Below, piece by piece: positions 49,954-61,326 of a stretch of 64,000 nt of DNA. The DNA comes from Primula veris (Eukaryota > Streptophyta > Magnoliopsida > Ericales > Primulaceae): NCBI GenBank assembly GCA_963682055.1, contig OY821749.1:25303631-25367630 (forward strand), written 5' to 3'. Every line of letters starts with the position of its first letter. Position 1 is the stretch's first letter. Below the pieces are notes generated by a model. It saw only the letters and a program-made list of their open reading frames with translations, made no database searches and was not told the origin of the DNA. Made by a program: the position numbers and the translations under genes.

Positions 49954-51139
49954 CAACACATTCTTTGATTTGTAAATATATCACAAGGATGAGTTAGTTC
50001 TTTTTTTTCCTTTTCCTTTTCTGGGAGGTGCATTCACATCTCTTCATGTAATTCAGGAGCGAAGCCAGAATGTATAAATGGGGAGTGCCAAAATATACCC
50101 AAAAAAAAAAGCAACTTAAAATAATAAATTTTCATACTCACCCATAATCTATATACCCTATTTAAGTGTTGTTGAACAAATACTGAAATTCCTATCCGCT
50201 GTTCTAGTTGCAGTTTTGCAGTTAGGTTCTAAGTGAGTTTGCAACCACAGTTAGAACCCAGTGTATAAATGGACAGAACTGTAAAAAGTTAAATGTACGT
50301 AAATGAAATCACACGCACATTTAACAACGGAGTTCACCTAACTAGCCTACGTCTCCGGGGCACTTACCCAGATTATGATATTATAAAAAGCTTACAATAT
50401 AGGACTCAAGTCTTAACGAAAAACACTTAGACTCACTCTAGGTTTTTCTGCCTATCTCTATATTGCTCCTACTCTATAACTATCACTTATAAATCAATGG
50501 CATCCCACCATTGTTTTCTTTTTAAAGCTCACGTGTATTCTCTCTAGAAAATAAGTTCTTTATAATTTAGAACACACACTTTTACAAGCTAAGTTATCAA
50601 GTATATAAGCAAGTAAAAACAATCTTCTATTCTTCAATATCTTTTGATTGTTTTTGACTTTATTGATTGGCTTCAATCTTCCCATGCATTGCGTGATACT
50701 TCAGCATTGATTGACTCCAATCATCATTGGTTGATACCTGTTTAATAATCAGCTTGATTGAAGGAGTTAGTATTTTCCTATAACTAGGAAACATATAAAA
50801 AGATCATATCTTGGAAAGATATCTTTTAAGTATTCATGTAAAACATTAACTCTTAATTTTATTCAATCTTTAAACAAATCATACTGAATTGATAAGGAAC
50901 ACAGATTGAAACATGTGATAAGGATTAGTGTAAGAATAGAAATATAGAATTATAAATGTAAAGGAAACATAACTAATCTCTTTATATCTTTTTAGGAAAT
51001 CTTTCCTTATCACTTTGATATTCTCAATAAACACATATTAACAATTTGGAATCATATGAGAATATATCCTGCATGCTGTAGACCAATTAACAATCAATAA
51101 ATGACAGCTATGCAGATTTGTAGAACAAGACAGAATTCT

Positions 51140-51320
51140 GCTTACCAGCAGGTTGGAACTAGTGGTTGCAACTGAGGTTGCAACTGGTACTTGAAACCTG
51201 TCACTACTGACTTAGTAGGTTGCAACTGAGTTTGCAACTGGTACTTGAAACCTGTCAATATGGGTTGTAACTGAGGTTGCAACTAGTAATTAAAACCTGT
51301 CAATGCTGTCTTAGTTCGTA
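51140..51320. repeat. Subterminal tandem repeats of the hAT element
   Basis: About three copies of a ~60-bp unit built from GGTTGCAACTGAGGTTGCAA and CTGGTACTTGAAACCTGTCA, with variation. Related GTTGCAGTTTTGCAGTTAGG words occur near 50208. hAT transposases bind repeated subterminal words, so a binding role is possible but unproven. Confidence 0.7.
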
Positions 51321-51452
51321 ATAACAGTTAGGATTTATTTAGTAAAAATCAATAGACAATAAACAACATTTAGACCAGGAATCTGGTCCTAACAAATACC
51401 AAAGCATAAACACAAAAATTATTGCAAATAACTAACATGATACCTGATAAAA

Positions 51453-53888
51453 TCAAAAGAAATGAACCCGACGGCTGCTCGCATTCGCAAATGCATCAAT
51501 GATAGTTTCCGTGCTAAATTTTGAAGCAATATCTTTCTCAATATACATCATCATACAATCTTCAAGATAATCGGCTTCCATTTTATTACGAATACTAGTT
51601 TTGATGATATTCATAGCTGAAAATGATCTTTCTGCGGTGGCGGTAGAAACGGGAAGAGTAAGCACGAGAACCACAATTCTATAAACAAGCTGATATGTTG
51701 TAGACCATTTTGTTTCTACCAACCATTGACAAAGCTCGGAAATCGATGATAAATTCTTGTATTCAGGAAGAGAAATAACACAATTCTCGTAATGTCGAAG
51801 TTCCAATTTCAAGTTACTTTTCTCAAACTCCGTAAAGTCCTCCGGATAAAATTTGTCAACAAGTAGACAAATATCATCAATTTTGAATATTGAAGAGTGA
51901 CAATTAGGATTCAAAGTAGAACTAAGAACTAACAATTCCATTACTTGCTCATCAAAGCGACGATTTAGTTCTTGAATTTGAGAATCTATAGCACGATAGA
52001 AAATATCAACTCTATAGCGGTCAAGTACTGAAAAGTTATCACGAGTGGGATCATACCTCGAAGAATATTTTGCATTCAAGTTTGGGATATCAATGTTGCG
52101 TGATTCACAAAAGAGTTTGACGGTAGCAACCAAATCATCGAATTCATCATCTCTAAGATTTTGAAGAAGGCTTTTAGTAGATAAAACTATTGAAGTAGCC
52201 TTAAGAATGTCTTGAGTTTTAGATTGCAAAGCTAGACAAAGAGAATTCGTGATTCCTAACATTGACTTCATAAGATGAAGTATAAAGACAAATTCAAAGG
52301 AAGTTAATGCCTTATGTGTTGAACGAGCTTCTCCCTTTAGAGAAGTAGGTCCATCTTCATAAATATTAAGTAAAACCATGCAAGCAGCACTATACATTTT
52401 TATCAAGATAGAAACAGACTTTAGGTGAGAACTCCAGCGAGTATCACCAGGTCGTTGCAGATTACCAATTTGATTTAATCCTCTTCCAGTCTCAAGCTCT
52501 TCAATGGAAATTAAGAAAGCAATATCATCGGCATGGGCAGCTTTCAACTCATCATTTCTCTTGCATGATGCACTAACAATATTCACGATCCGAAGCAATT
52601 TAGCAAAAAATCGATCGACTGGAAGCACTTCTTTTGCTGATGCCACTAATGCTAATTGTAATCGATGTGCGAAGCAGTGAACATAATAAGCATATGGGCA
52701 ATCACTTAATATCAAAGCTTGTAGTCCATGAAACTCACCCCGCATGTTACTTGCACCGTCAAATCCTTGTCCCCGAATATTCCGAATATCGAGATTGTGG
52801 TGATTGAGAACTGAGCATATGCTATCTTTTAGTGTCACTGCCATAGTGTTGGGAACATGAACAATACCAAAAAAACGCTCCCGTAAAACACCATTTTTAT
52901 CAACAAATCTTATAACTACTGCCATCTGCTCCTTTTTTGACGCATCTCGAGCTTCGTCCACTATAATGCAGAATTTAGCATGTCCAATTTCTTCTCGAAT
53001 CACCTCTTTCACTTTTATAGAAAAGATATGTAAAATTTCTTTTTGAATATCAGACGACTTGTAAGTGGCATTCTTTGGAACATTTATCAATACTTTGGTG
53101 GCTTCTTCATTATATGATGCTAATAAATCATAAAACTCAAGGAAATTACCACGGTTGTTTGATGTTGTTTTCTCATCATGCCCTCTGAAAGGCATAGCTT
53201 GAAAGGCCAATCTTCGAACCAAGTCAATAGAAATTTTTAAGCGAATGCGATTGTTAAAAACTTGTTCGGCAGAAAATTTTACAATCACCCTTTCAATATT
53301 TTGAGTTGGGTTTTGTATTTCCTTCCATTTATGTTCAGCGGTTCGATGACAAGAATCGGAATTAACACCTTCATGCAAACGAAAAGAACAAGTTTTCCCG
53401 CTATTGACCTTCCTCCAACCATCAAAACCTTCAACAACAAATGCACTATGTCCTGCAAAACTAGACCCATCCGGAGGCGCAAAAAGGAAACAAGGAAGAC
53501 AGAAAGCCTTGTTCTTGGCCACTGAATATTCCAACCATGAAAATAAAGCAAACCACGGAACTTGAAATCTTCGAGGACGAGCCTTGGCGGATGCAAGAGT
53601 ATACGGATATTTTTTTCCTAAATCGGGACGATTTGGACCATGTAGAGTTATGTACGCCCTACGAACTTCGTCACGCCTATTAACAGGATACTCCCAAATT
53701 TTTCTACGTAATCCAGGATCACGCTCTAGCGAATTAATATCAAATTCTACTGTGTCGATTCTTTGAATTTTTGTTGGAGGACTAGGCATATCGATTGTCA
53801 CGTGATCAACACTACTACCAACATTCTCTTCCGTCGGAGAAACATTAGCTCTCTTAAAGAACGAATTTATTTTAGGTGTCTTTCCCAT
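51453..53888 (-). CDS. hAT-family transposase with TTF-type zinc finger and DUF4371
   Basis: 811 aa, uninterrupted. Order of parts: an N-terminal tail starting MGKTPKINSFFKRA; a TTF-type zinc-finger region (about 100-195, with PRRFQVPWFALFSWLEYS and FCLPCFLF); the DUF4371/RNase H-like core (CIIVDEARDASKKEQMAVVI, then GQGFDGASNMRGEFHGLQ and VHCFAHRLQLALVA); and the C-terminal hAT dimerisation domain (LTLPVSTATAERSFSAMNII). It cuts and pastes its own element and could mobilise deletion derivatives such as the MITE at 22839. Plant genome annotations often call these 'zinc finger MYM-type protein 1-like'. A 5' UTR intron is likely (donor CGGCAAG|GTATAC near 54062, acceptor AATCTGCAG near 53935). 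The acidic residues look conserved, but activity cannot be judged from sequence. Confidence 0.93.
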   Translation of the reverse strand: MGKTPKINSFFKRANVSPTEENVGSSVDHVTIDMPSPPTKIQRIDTVEFDINSLERDPGLRRKIWEYPVNRRDEVRRAYITLHGPNRPDLGKKYPYTLASAKARPRRFQVPWFALFSWLEYSVAKNKAFCLPCFLFAPPDGSSFAGHSAFVVEGFDGWRKVNSGKTCSFRLHEGVNSDSCHRTAEHKWKEIQNPTQNIERVIVKFSAEQVFNNRIRLKISIDLVRRLAFQAMPFRGHDEKTTSNNRGNFLEFYDLLASYNEEATKVLINVPKNATYKSSDIQKEILHIFSIKVKEVIREEIGHAKFCIIVDEARDASKKEQMAVVIRFVDKNGVLRERFFGIVHVPNTMAVTLKDSICSVLNHHNLDIRNIRGQGFDGASNMRGEFHGLQALILSDCPYAYYVHCFAHRLQLALVASAKEVLPVDRFFAKLLRIVNIVSASCKRNDELKAAHADDIAFLISIEELETGRGLNQIGNLQRPGDTRWSSHLKSVSILIKMYSAACMVLLNIYEDGPTSLKGEARSTHKALTSFEFVFILHLMKSMLGITNSLCLALQSKTQDILKATSIVLSTKSLLQNLRDDEFDDLVATVKLFCESRNIDIPNLNAKYSSRYDPTRDNFSVLDRYRVDIFYRAIDSQIQELNRRFDEQVMELLVLSSTLNPNCHSSIFKIDDICLLVDKFYPEDFTEFEKSNLKLELRHYENCVISLPEYKNLSSISELCQWLVETKWSTTYQLVYRIVVLVLTLPVSTATAERSFSAMNIIKTSIRNKMEADYLEDCMMMYIEKDIASKFSTETIIDAFANASSRRVHFF

Positions 53889-54767
53889 TTTATACTCGAT
53901 AAAAATATTAGCGATGCCAGATCTGCAGATTAAAACTCTAAGAGTTAATAGCCTATTTTTTTTTTCCTTTGAGTACTTTAATCAAACACCTATGGTGCAA
54001 CATAACATCAATACATATAATAAAAAGAATCATATTAAAGGAAAAAATAAATAGAAGAGTATACCTTGCCGAGCCAGAAGGATAGAATTGTTGATGTTTT
54101 TTTAATTAAATCTAACCCCAATCAATGCGATGCACAGCAGCACAGAGGAGTGGAGTTTTTCTTTTTTCAACTTTGTTTTTTATTTTGATACACACGCTGA
54201 CACGCACGAAGAGAAGTGTTGTTGATGTTATTTTTTTTTTAATTAAATCTTAAAGAGTCCAATATCAAAGAAAAATATAATTGGGTCTTTCGGCCCAAAT
54301 TTAATTATTGTGTTTTGGGTTCAAACATTAGCTATAAATATATGTACAAGTAACATATTTTTATGGGGTGCCAAATCTACACCTAAAAAGAAATTGTACT
54401 AAAAAAAAATTGCGTCACTTGGGATTTCTAAAATTATGGGGGGTGCCGTGGCACCCGATCGTCACCACTTAGCTTCCCCCTGATGTAATTGTATCATATT
54501 TCTTACAAAGATTGTTTACAACCAGCAATGGTTTTGTTTATTTTACTTAGTTTTTCAGTTGTTAAAGCTAAATTTGCTTTTTGTTAATGACATCAGCTAC
54601 CCTACTCTAGCACTGATACATTATCAAAATCGAACTTTTTTGTTAAATTCACAAGTATATGATATGGCACAATGTATGATTAAGGTGCAGTGCTACATGA
54701 AGTATGATCGTATTTGAAAAGATACAATTCCAATTTCCATGTGTATGTTTCTTAGACTTAATCTCTT

Positions 54768-55545
54768 TGTTTCTTCGGAAAATAAGTTTCCGGAAAAACA
54801 AATTTTATTTTTCATGATTTTCTTTGTGTTTGTTTGCTTGAAAAATTTTCATGGAAAATTTAAATTATATTTTACAATTTCTTTAATAAACATAACAAAA
54901 TTACGTAATATTAGTAACAAAATCAACATATAAAATTTTAAAACTAGAAAATTAGAAGAATGAAATCTGAAAGATATTTAAAACATAAAAAATAATATTT
55001 TACCAAGCAAAGTACGGTGACTACTAATTAATAAAACAATATTTATTTTGACGGCTATGGAAACTCCATTAATTGCATGAGCAATTTTTTGTAAATGTTC
55101 GAAAAAGTCTATACTAAGATTAGTAGAAGACGGCAATTTTTTGATAGTTTGACAATAAAAAATCAAGACCAGGTTGCAATCAAAAAATTGATCAGATAAG
55201 CAATGAGATGTTAATATATTAGACAGTATAAAGAGGAAATGTCTTATAAGAACGAAAATCTTTTCAGATAGGAGAATAATTTTTTTTTTACTACTATAAT
55301 GTTTAATAGTAGATTTTTTTGTGATGGTATAATGTATAATAGTACACGCATGCTGTACATTAGTAGTAGACCTGAATACCGGAGCTCGTTATATCATTCT
55401 TTGAAAAAAAATTAAGGGAAAATATTTTTCTATCCTTTCGATAGTTAAAATGAAAATATTTTCTAAGATTATAATTTATCAAATCAAACAAACATCGGAA
55501 ATTTTTTCCTTGGAAGTTATTTTCCGGGAAAATAAACGGAGCTAG
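54768..55545. mobile_element. Fold-back element with long imperfect inverted arms
   Basis: The left arm (CTTCGGAAAATAAGTTTCCG, then GTTTGTTTGCTTG) pairs with the right arm near 55490-55545 (GTTATTTTCCGGGAAAATAA; CAAATCAAACAAACATCGG). Open frames inside are short and unassigned. No clear target duplication was found, so the class is uncertain. Confidence 0.45.
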
Positions 55546-56299
55546 TGTTTCTGAAATGCTTAGTTTACATATGGTTCTAATATGCAGGTTTTATGCACTC
55601 AAAAGATGAAATCATTCAGATAAGTCAAATATTAATACGGTTCGAAGTGTTGTTTAAGATATCTAGATGCCACGAGACCCCAAGAAGACGCTTTCAAAGT
55701 TTTGACATACTCACCCGTCGAGTATGACTCGATTCACGGGATATGTCTAATTTTTGTAGATTCTGAAGTCTAATCCATTCTAAATTCATATCAGTCTCTC
55801 CTCCCATGCCATAGGCCCATAGTAGTTGACTTATGATTAGTTCTAAACTTATTTTAGTCTAGACTTTATATTAATTTGAAACTTTAGTCTAAACTTGAAA
55901 ATTCTCCTAAGTTATTTTACTCTAAACTTAAAAAAAAGCTTCTAACTTATTTTAGTCTAAACTTTATATTAATTTGAAAATTTCTCATAACTAGAAATAA
56001 CGTGAATAGTCGTAGCTCACTGTGATATCGCAAAACAAGTACGAACCAACTGCCAGTTTAGTTCTTGTTTCCCTGAAAATTTTAGTTTAACTTAATACAA
56101 ACTTTTTCATCATAATTAACTAGCAGTAATCTTAAAGGGCTTATTGTTTCTTCATGACTCGTGTACGCAAGCAAGCCTTGAGATTATGATCGACTGGTTG
56201 AAGCACAGAGTTCACCTGCACTACATATGCACGGATATGACTTATCCGCGTATACTGATGTTACAAGTGTTTGTGATTGGTCAATTCCAGCCCACAACG
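55546..56299. other. Intergenic
   Basis: Contains a local duplication of TCTAACTTATTTTAGTCTAAACTTTATATTAATTTGAAA-like sequence near 55845 and 55928. No gene. Confidence 0.45.
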
Positions 56300-57094
56300 A
56301 AACCTGTTAAAATTTAGAGAAAAACAAAGAATTCAGAAGTAAATCGCATTCAAAGTGATGAGCAAGACAAAATTTCTCCAAATGAAGTGGTTTGGTCCCG
56401 GGATCATGTGCATTCAAAGTGCCACTGGGGAGTATGTAAGTGTATTTGTATCTCATCTTGCCCATGTCAAATTCATCATTTGCAGGCACTTGTCCTTTTC
56501 AGTTAGGATATCTTTTGTCTACAAATTGTTATCGGAAATTTATTAACAACAGACATTCAGGAAGAGTTTGAAAAGAATAAAGAATTGTTATATATGAACC
56601 TCACGGGAGAGCCGTATTTATTGACAGGATGGTGATGGGTTCCATTCTTGCAAAACAAACTTTTTCCGGTGGTGAATTTATCATCTTCTTGTATAGTGCT
56701 TACCGCACCTACACATCAGATTTGTTGTATAGAAAAAAATGGATGTTCATATATTAGAATCTAAAGTATTCATAAATAATGTGGGATATAACGCTAAAAT
56801 AATAATAATAATAATAATGCAAAACAGAACGTAGGAGCACCATTAATGAGACGAGCTAATTATGGACAACTTGCATACGGCTTGATTAATGTATTACTTC
56901 AACTTGGTATCGGTTGAAGTAGTGAGCTTTTCTTGAGCTGGAAAATGGTCTCGAAGAGAGATGAAACCAAACCTGGCCATTAGTTTCGGAGTTTCTCGGC
57001 TCATCAAACTCACAAGCCGGCTTAAGAAATGAATAGGCAGTTCCTTTTTCTTAACAAGTCTGCTCCTAATACTCTTGTTCCAAGTCATATTCAA
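56300..57094 (-). other. Unassigned exon-like stretches
   Basis: Three minus-strand pieces look protein-like. 57094-56894 encodes a 66-aa frame with LPIHFLSRLVSLMSRE and ARFGFISLRDHFPAQEKL. 56708-56605 lies after an acceptor-like GATGTGTAG and reads AVSTIQEDDKFTTGKSLFCK, with HHHPVNKYGSPVR. 56489-56307 reads YTYILPSGTLNAHDPGTKP. I do not recognise a family, and the joining splice sites are not convincing. This may be a small unannotated gene or a relic. Confidence 0.25.
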
Positions 57095-59129
57095 AAAGTT
57101 CAGTTATCTACTTATCTATATTTAGTATGGTTTGTATTTAAACAAAAGTAACGATTTCAATTTATCAATATCAAAACTAAATTAAGTTTTCTTAATTTTT
57201 AATATGGCATCTATATTTGGGCCTTTGGGGATCCCCTATATTTGTATTATAAAGTATTTTTAAATTGGTGATACTTGATATAGAAAATTCAAGGTACCTA
57301 TTATTGATGATTTAGAGTAAAAGGCTCTTATAGTGGCTTGACCTCAGCTCGAATAATCTGTGCTTAAGTATGTATTTCGGGCTGTATGTAAAACATTTCG
57401 GGCTGTATGTAAAAAAACGTATCAAGTGAGTATATGAGGCATAAAAAGTAAATAACAAGTTATCGTAAATTATTTTTACTTTGAAAAATGGAGATTAAAA
57501 ATGTTAATTCTGTTATTTTTTTGCGATATCTTTATTAAAATATATTCATTAACACTAGATATATTTTGAATGTAGATCGTAATACCATTATTTCTCGTTA
57601 ATTTTAGTAATGTTTTTTTTTATAGAAAAAGCTATCATGGAGGCTTGACTCATAAAATAATATTTTTGTTATTTTATCAATAAAATGGACCGGATATTGA
57701 TTAAAAAAAAAACATGTCAAGTTTCATTTAGAAACTGTGGTCAGCTCGAATCTCACCATAAAAAAGAGATCAGTTTGATGAGGGAAACCAGCAATAGATT
57801 TACGAATTGACAACAATATGATGCTTGATTTTGAGCGAGTTAGGGAAGAAAATTGTAGCGTTAAAATCTGTCAAATGATTTGTGACACAACAGCAAGAGG
57901 GACGTTTGATTTGACCTTTGAACGTTTGCTCGCTACATATTCAAGGTGCAAGACCAATATTGAAATGTTTACCAAACTCTAATAATTAGCTTATGGAAAG
58001 AAATCCTGCTGCTATTTGTTGTAAAGGCCAAATGGTTTGATTAAGGTATCTCATTTGATGAACCCTCGAACTGCGACCAGAGTTTTCGTCATCGCTAGAT
58101 ACTTGTACCTGTATCTTCTATTCATTCACGAAAACAAGTGTACAAAAAATTCCGTACACCATAAGCTCTTTTAAGAACAACCGTATCAGTTTTCTTATAC
58201 AACTCATTTATTTTAAATATGAGGAGATTATTCTAAAATTATATACGCATCAGTTTGCTTATCCATTATCTTAAATTTACATGAACTCAAATATCACTCA
58301 AATATATAAGGGATAAAAATGTTTCCTTATAGTTAAAATAATAATTTATCTCCCTTACTTTTCTCTTATTCTCTCTCATCTATTTATACTTTTCACATAT
58401 AAATTAATAAAACAAAAAAAATAAAATGAGTGATATAGTTTTGATAGAGAAATTGATAAAAAAACTGATAATTTGTATAAAACAAAGCGTTTACTTATAA
58501 GTTGTAAAAATGTACCTTTTATTTTAAATAAGGGAAAACTTGTAAATTATTTAATGTGGTTGCTCTATTAAATTAATTTGGGTTGAAAAAAATTGATAGA
58601 AGTATATTAAATTAAATATAGTAATATTTAGTTACGATGAGAAATTTGATAAGAAACCTGAAAAATGTCTAAAGTTAAATTGTTATCTTAAAAATATAAA
58701 AGTGATGCTAATTACTTTAAATATGAATAAAAATGTAAAGAAACTTATACGATTCCTCTAAACACATGTTATGACCAAACCCTAAAATCCTGACCAAGTC
58801 CATTAAGCATATTTCTATACCACTTCATTTTCTCTAATAATTTACCAATTTTCCTTACTAGTTTGCACTAATACATCCCACACATGTCATCCAATTATTA
58901 TATAATAATAAAAGTACATCACCTTTTTTCCCCTTTTGATACAACAATACGTTACTTAAATCCTCCATTTATTCATAACCTTGACTCCGATGGTACACAA
59001 ATTTGAATTTCTACAGTAAACAATTAATAGTTCAATAACACCACAATAAATGAATCCTAATTGCCTTTTAACAATACCCCACAAAAATTAATGTAAGGTG
59101 AATAGTGCTCGACTACGAGACTAATAACG
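57095..59129. other. Intergenic
   Basis: AT-rich, with a short duplicated phrase TTTCGGGCTGTATGTAAAA near 57377 and 57397. No gene. Confidence 0.5.
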
Positions 59130-59218
59130 GATGGTAAATTGAGTGTCATTAAATTTAACAACATTTTTTGTTAATAAATTAACCTGATGGTAAACTTAGC
59201 GACACTCAGTTTACCATC
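59130..59218. repeat. Three-armed inverted repeat upstream of the OVATE gene
   Basis: GATGGTAAATTGAGTGTC (59130-59147) and GATGGTAAACTTAG (59186-59199) are both complementary to CTCAGTTTACCATC (59205-59218). The last two form a 14-bp stem with one mismatch and a loop of about 5 nt. It lies about 330 bp before the OFP start codon and is probably a transposon footprint or MITE relic. Confidence 0.7.
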
Positions 59219-59488
59219 AGTTCAGCAACAGGACGTGTGATGATAATTGACATTTTATTATAGTGATAATTGTTCAACGATTTTTACCGAAAACCATACC
59301 TAATAACTTTAATTGATGATATGATGGATTAGTTAGACAAATCATGAATAATTGTTTTTAATATTAAAACAAAAAATTACTGACCAAAGTTGTTTGGTTT
59401 GAAAAATAAGTGATACAAAATCATTTTAGTATGTTTCTTAGTTTATACTTTATATCCAATATCTTACACTTGTAAAGCACTTTTTCCA

Positions 59489-59546
59489 TTATATATATAT
59501 TGTGGTGGTCATAAAGTAAGTTCACTCTAGAAAGACAGAGAGAGAG
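59489..59546 (+). promoter_or_regulatory. Core promoter and 5' UTR of the OVATE gene
   Basis: TATATATAT at 59490-59500 lies about 46-57 bp before the ATG at 59547. The short GA-rich leader (AGACAGAGAGAGAG) directly before the start codon is typical of plant 5' UTRs. Confidence 0.55.
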
Positions 59547-60596
59547 ATGGGTAATACCAAGTTCAAATTCTCAAATATGATACCAAATGCCTGGTTTTAC
59601 AAGCTGAGAGACATGGGCAAAAACAATAGATACAGAAATACTACTAAGAAAACCCATGCCACGTCATCATCATCGTCCTCGTTCTCGAACTCCTCTTCTC
59701 TCTTTTCGTCTACCGATTCGAATTCAACTTTTGTTCAACACAAAACTAAACAACCACAAATATTACACCATAGAAAATCTTATTATTTCACTAGAGATTT
59801 ATCCCCTCCTCACTTGCATTCCGTTATCGATACAAAGTTGCAAAATTCCCCGATAAAATCCCCTAAACAAAGAAAATCACCGAATTCGCCAAATATATCA
59901 CAAAAACAGAAAATCAGAAACAGAGTAGCTTCAGAAAAGGGTAATTATGTAATTCCCATATCGGTTGATCCCAATAAAGGTTTTTGCAATGCAAAATATA
60001 ACACTTTGGAAAGTCATTCTATTGGGTTTGATCCAATTTCTGAAAAATATTCACCAAACTCCTCAAAATTGATGATTAGTAAAGGCATTTTGCGCGACAA
60101 TCCAAATTGTCAAATTTCCATTCAGTCTGATTCTGAAAACAGCGTTCCGAACTCAGATATCCATAATTTAGACTCTAATGCTAGCGGAATTTATCCGAAT
60201 TCGAAATCCAAGCTCCCTCGGATAATCACCAAGAAGGAAATTAAGGCGAAAAAAGAAAAGAATATCATTACTCCTAAAAAACAGACTGTTTTTACAGGGG
60301 TGAGGCTCCGAACGAATTCTCCGAGGATAGGAAAAGTTAACGAAAGTGGACGGAAAAGCTTTAATACCGGTAGAAAGATTCCGGAGAGTTTTGCAGTCGT
60401 GAAGTCGTCGTTGGACCCGAAAAGGGATTTTAGGGAATCGATGGTGGAGATGATATTAGCGAACGATATCAAGAGCTCGAAAGAGTTGGAAGATCTTCTA
60501 TTTTGTTTTCTTGAATTGAATTGTGATGTCTATCATGAGGTGATTATTGAGGTGTTCAAACAAATATGGTTTGATCTTGTGTATGTTAGTGTCTAA
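59547..60596 (+). CDS. OFP: OVATE family protein (transcriptional repressor)
   Basis: 349 aa, one exon. N-terminal motif [16 protein letters not shown] (about 8-23), the conserved DNA-binding-associated start of the OFP1-OFP5 group. The middle is Ser/Asn/Lys-rich, disordered and poorly conserved, with a basic stretch ([11 protein letters not shown]). The C-terminal OVATE domain is at about 281-344 ([54 protein letters not shown]). OFPs repress transcription and bind KNOX/BELL homeodomain and TRM proteins, shaping organ form and secondary walls. The short tail VYVSV after the domain is unremarkable. OFP1/OFP2/OFP4-like members are the closest by motif; the exact orthologue is not resolved. Confidence 0.92.
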   Translation: MGNTKFKFSNMIPNAWFYKLRDMGKNNRYRNTTKKTHATSSSSSSFSNSSSLFSSTDSNSTFVQHKTKQPQILHHRKSYYFTRDLSPPHLHSVIDTKLQNSPIKSPKQRKSPNSPNISQKQKIRNRVASEKGNYVIPISVDPNKGFCNAKYNTLESHSIGFDPISEKYSPNSSKLMISKGILRDNPNCQISIQSDSENSVPNSDIHNLDSNASGIYPNSKSKLPRIITKKEIKAKKEKNIITPKKQTVFTGVRLRTNSPRIGKVNESGRKSFNTGRKIPESFAVVKSSLDPKRDFRESMVEMILANDIKSSKELEDLLFCFLELNCDVYHEVIIEVFKQIWFDLVYVSV

Positions 60597-60625
60597 TTAG
60601 TGTAATTAATTGTATATCATTTTTC

Positions 60626-60631
60626 AATAAA
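60626..60631 (+). terminator. Poly(A) signal of the OVATE gene
   Basis: AATAAA 29 bp after the stop codon, in a T-rich context. Confidence 0.5.
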
Positions 60632-61250
60632 TTTATCCTTTTAGGGTGAGTATGTTTCCATGAGCTCTACCCGATTGATTTACCTTAGTATTCTTGTGCT
60701 TTGTAAATTATGAACCCGACTTCGTTTCATTTTTACGAATGCAATTAGCTTTGCCGTTGTGCGCCTTTTCTTGTTAATGACACTCAATATTACGGAACTC
60801 GTGTTAATGAGTAGAAGTGTTTGAAGAAAATAACACGGCGGAGGAGGGTTGTTGCTTTAGAACTCGTTCGAGCCCATGAAGGAGTGTCTACCAAGTAAGA
60901 TCTCCGATGTCGTTAGTGTTACATCACTGGTATTTTACTAATCGTAAACGTAGAATGGTATGCCTTCAATGTTGCAATACACTTGTAATATACGTGGATA
61001 TATAGCTAAACATGTTTTCCAGATAACTTCGTTTTCTTTCCCTAAATTAGAAGAAGTCAGAAGAATGCTAAATTATTTCAAAACTTATTATAATATTTAA
61101 AAACTGAAAACAAAATTACAATAAATAACTATCAACAAAGAAGTGATAATTATCCAAGGACCAAAGGATAACGATATAGCCGTGTATTGATTACTTGATT
61201 GTTAAATATCATTTCCTGGCCATGTGGTAGTTAGTCTTTCTGAAATTAGT
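60632..61250. other. Intergenic
   Basis: 3' flank of the OVATE gene. No gene recognised. Confidence 0.5.
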
Positions 61251-61326
61251 GAGTTCGACATTACATGATGTATAATGGCGAGTTCGACATTACATGATAT
61301 AAATTGGCGAGTTCGACATTACATAT
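61251..61326. repeat. 29-bp tandem repeat, three copies
   Basis: GAGTTCGACATTACAT starts at 61251, 61280 and 61309, with AT-rich spacers of equal length. Confidence 0.85.

Larger units (their letters stand above)
50054..54482 (-). mobile_element. Complete autonomous-type hAT transposon (4429 bp)
   Basis: Flanked by the perfect 8-bp target duplication ATGTAATT (50046-50053 and 54483-54490), the length expected for hAT. Left terminus CAGGAGCGAAGCCAGAATG; right terminus, reverse-complemented, CAGGGGGAAGCTAAGTGG. It contains one intact transposase gene (51453-53888), a 1.4-kb 3' flank with tandem repeats, and a 0.6-kb 5' flank. The target copies are identical and the transposase is open, so the insertion is recent on the scale of this window. 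It lies in the 3' flank, perhaps the 3' UTR, of the U-box gene, in opposite orientation. Confidence 0.9.

Noticed and set aside
49641..50033. Minus-strand frame overlapping the U-box 3' end
   Set aside because: Antisense shadow of ARM-repeat coding; no motif of its own.
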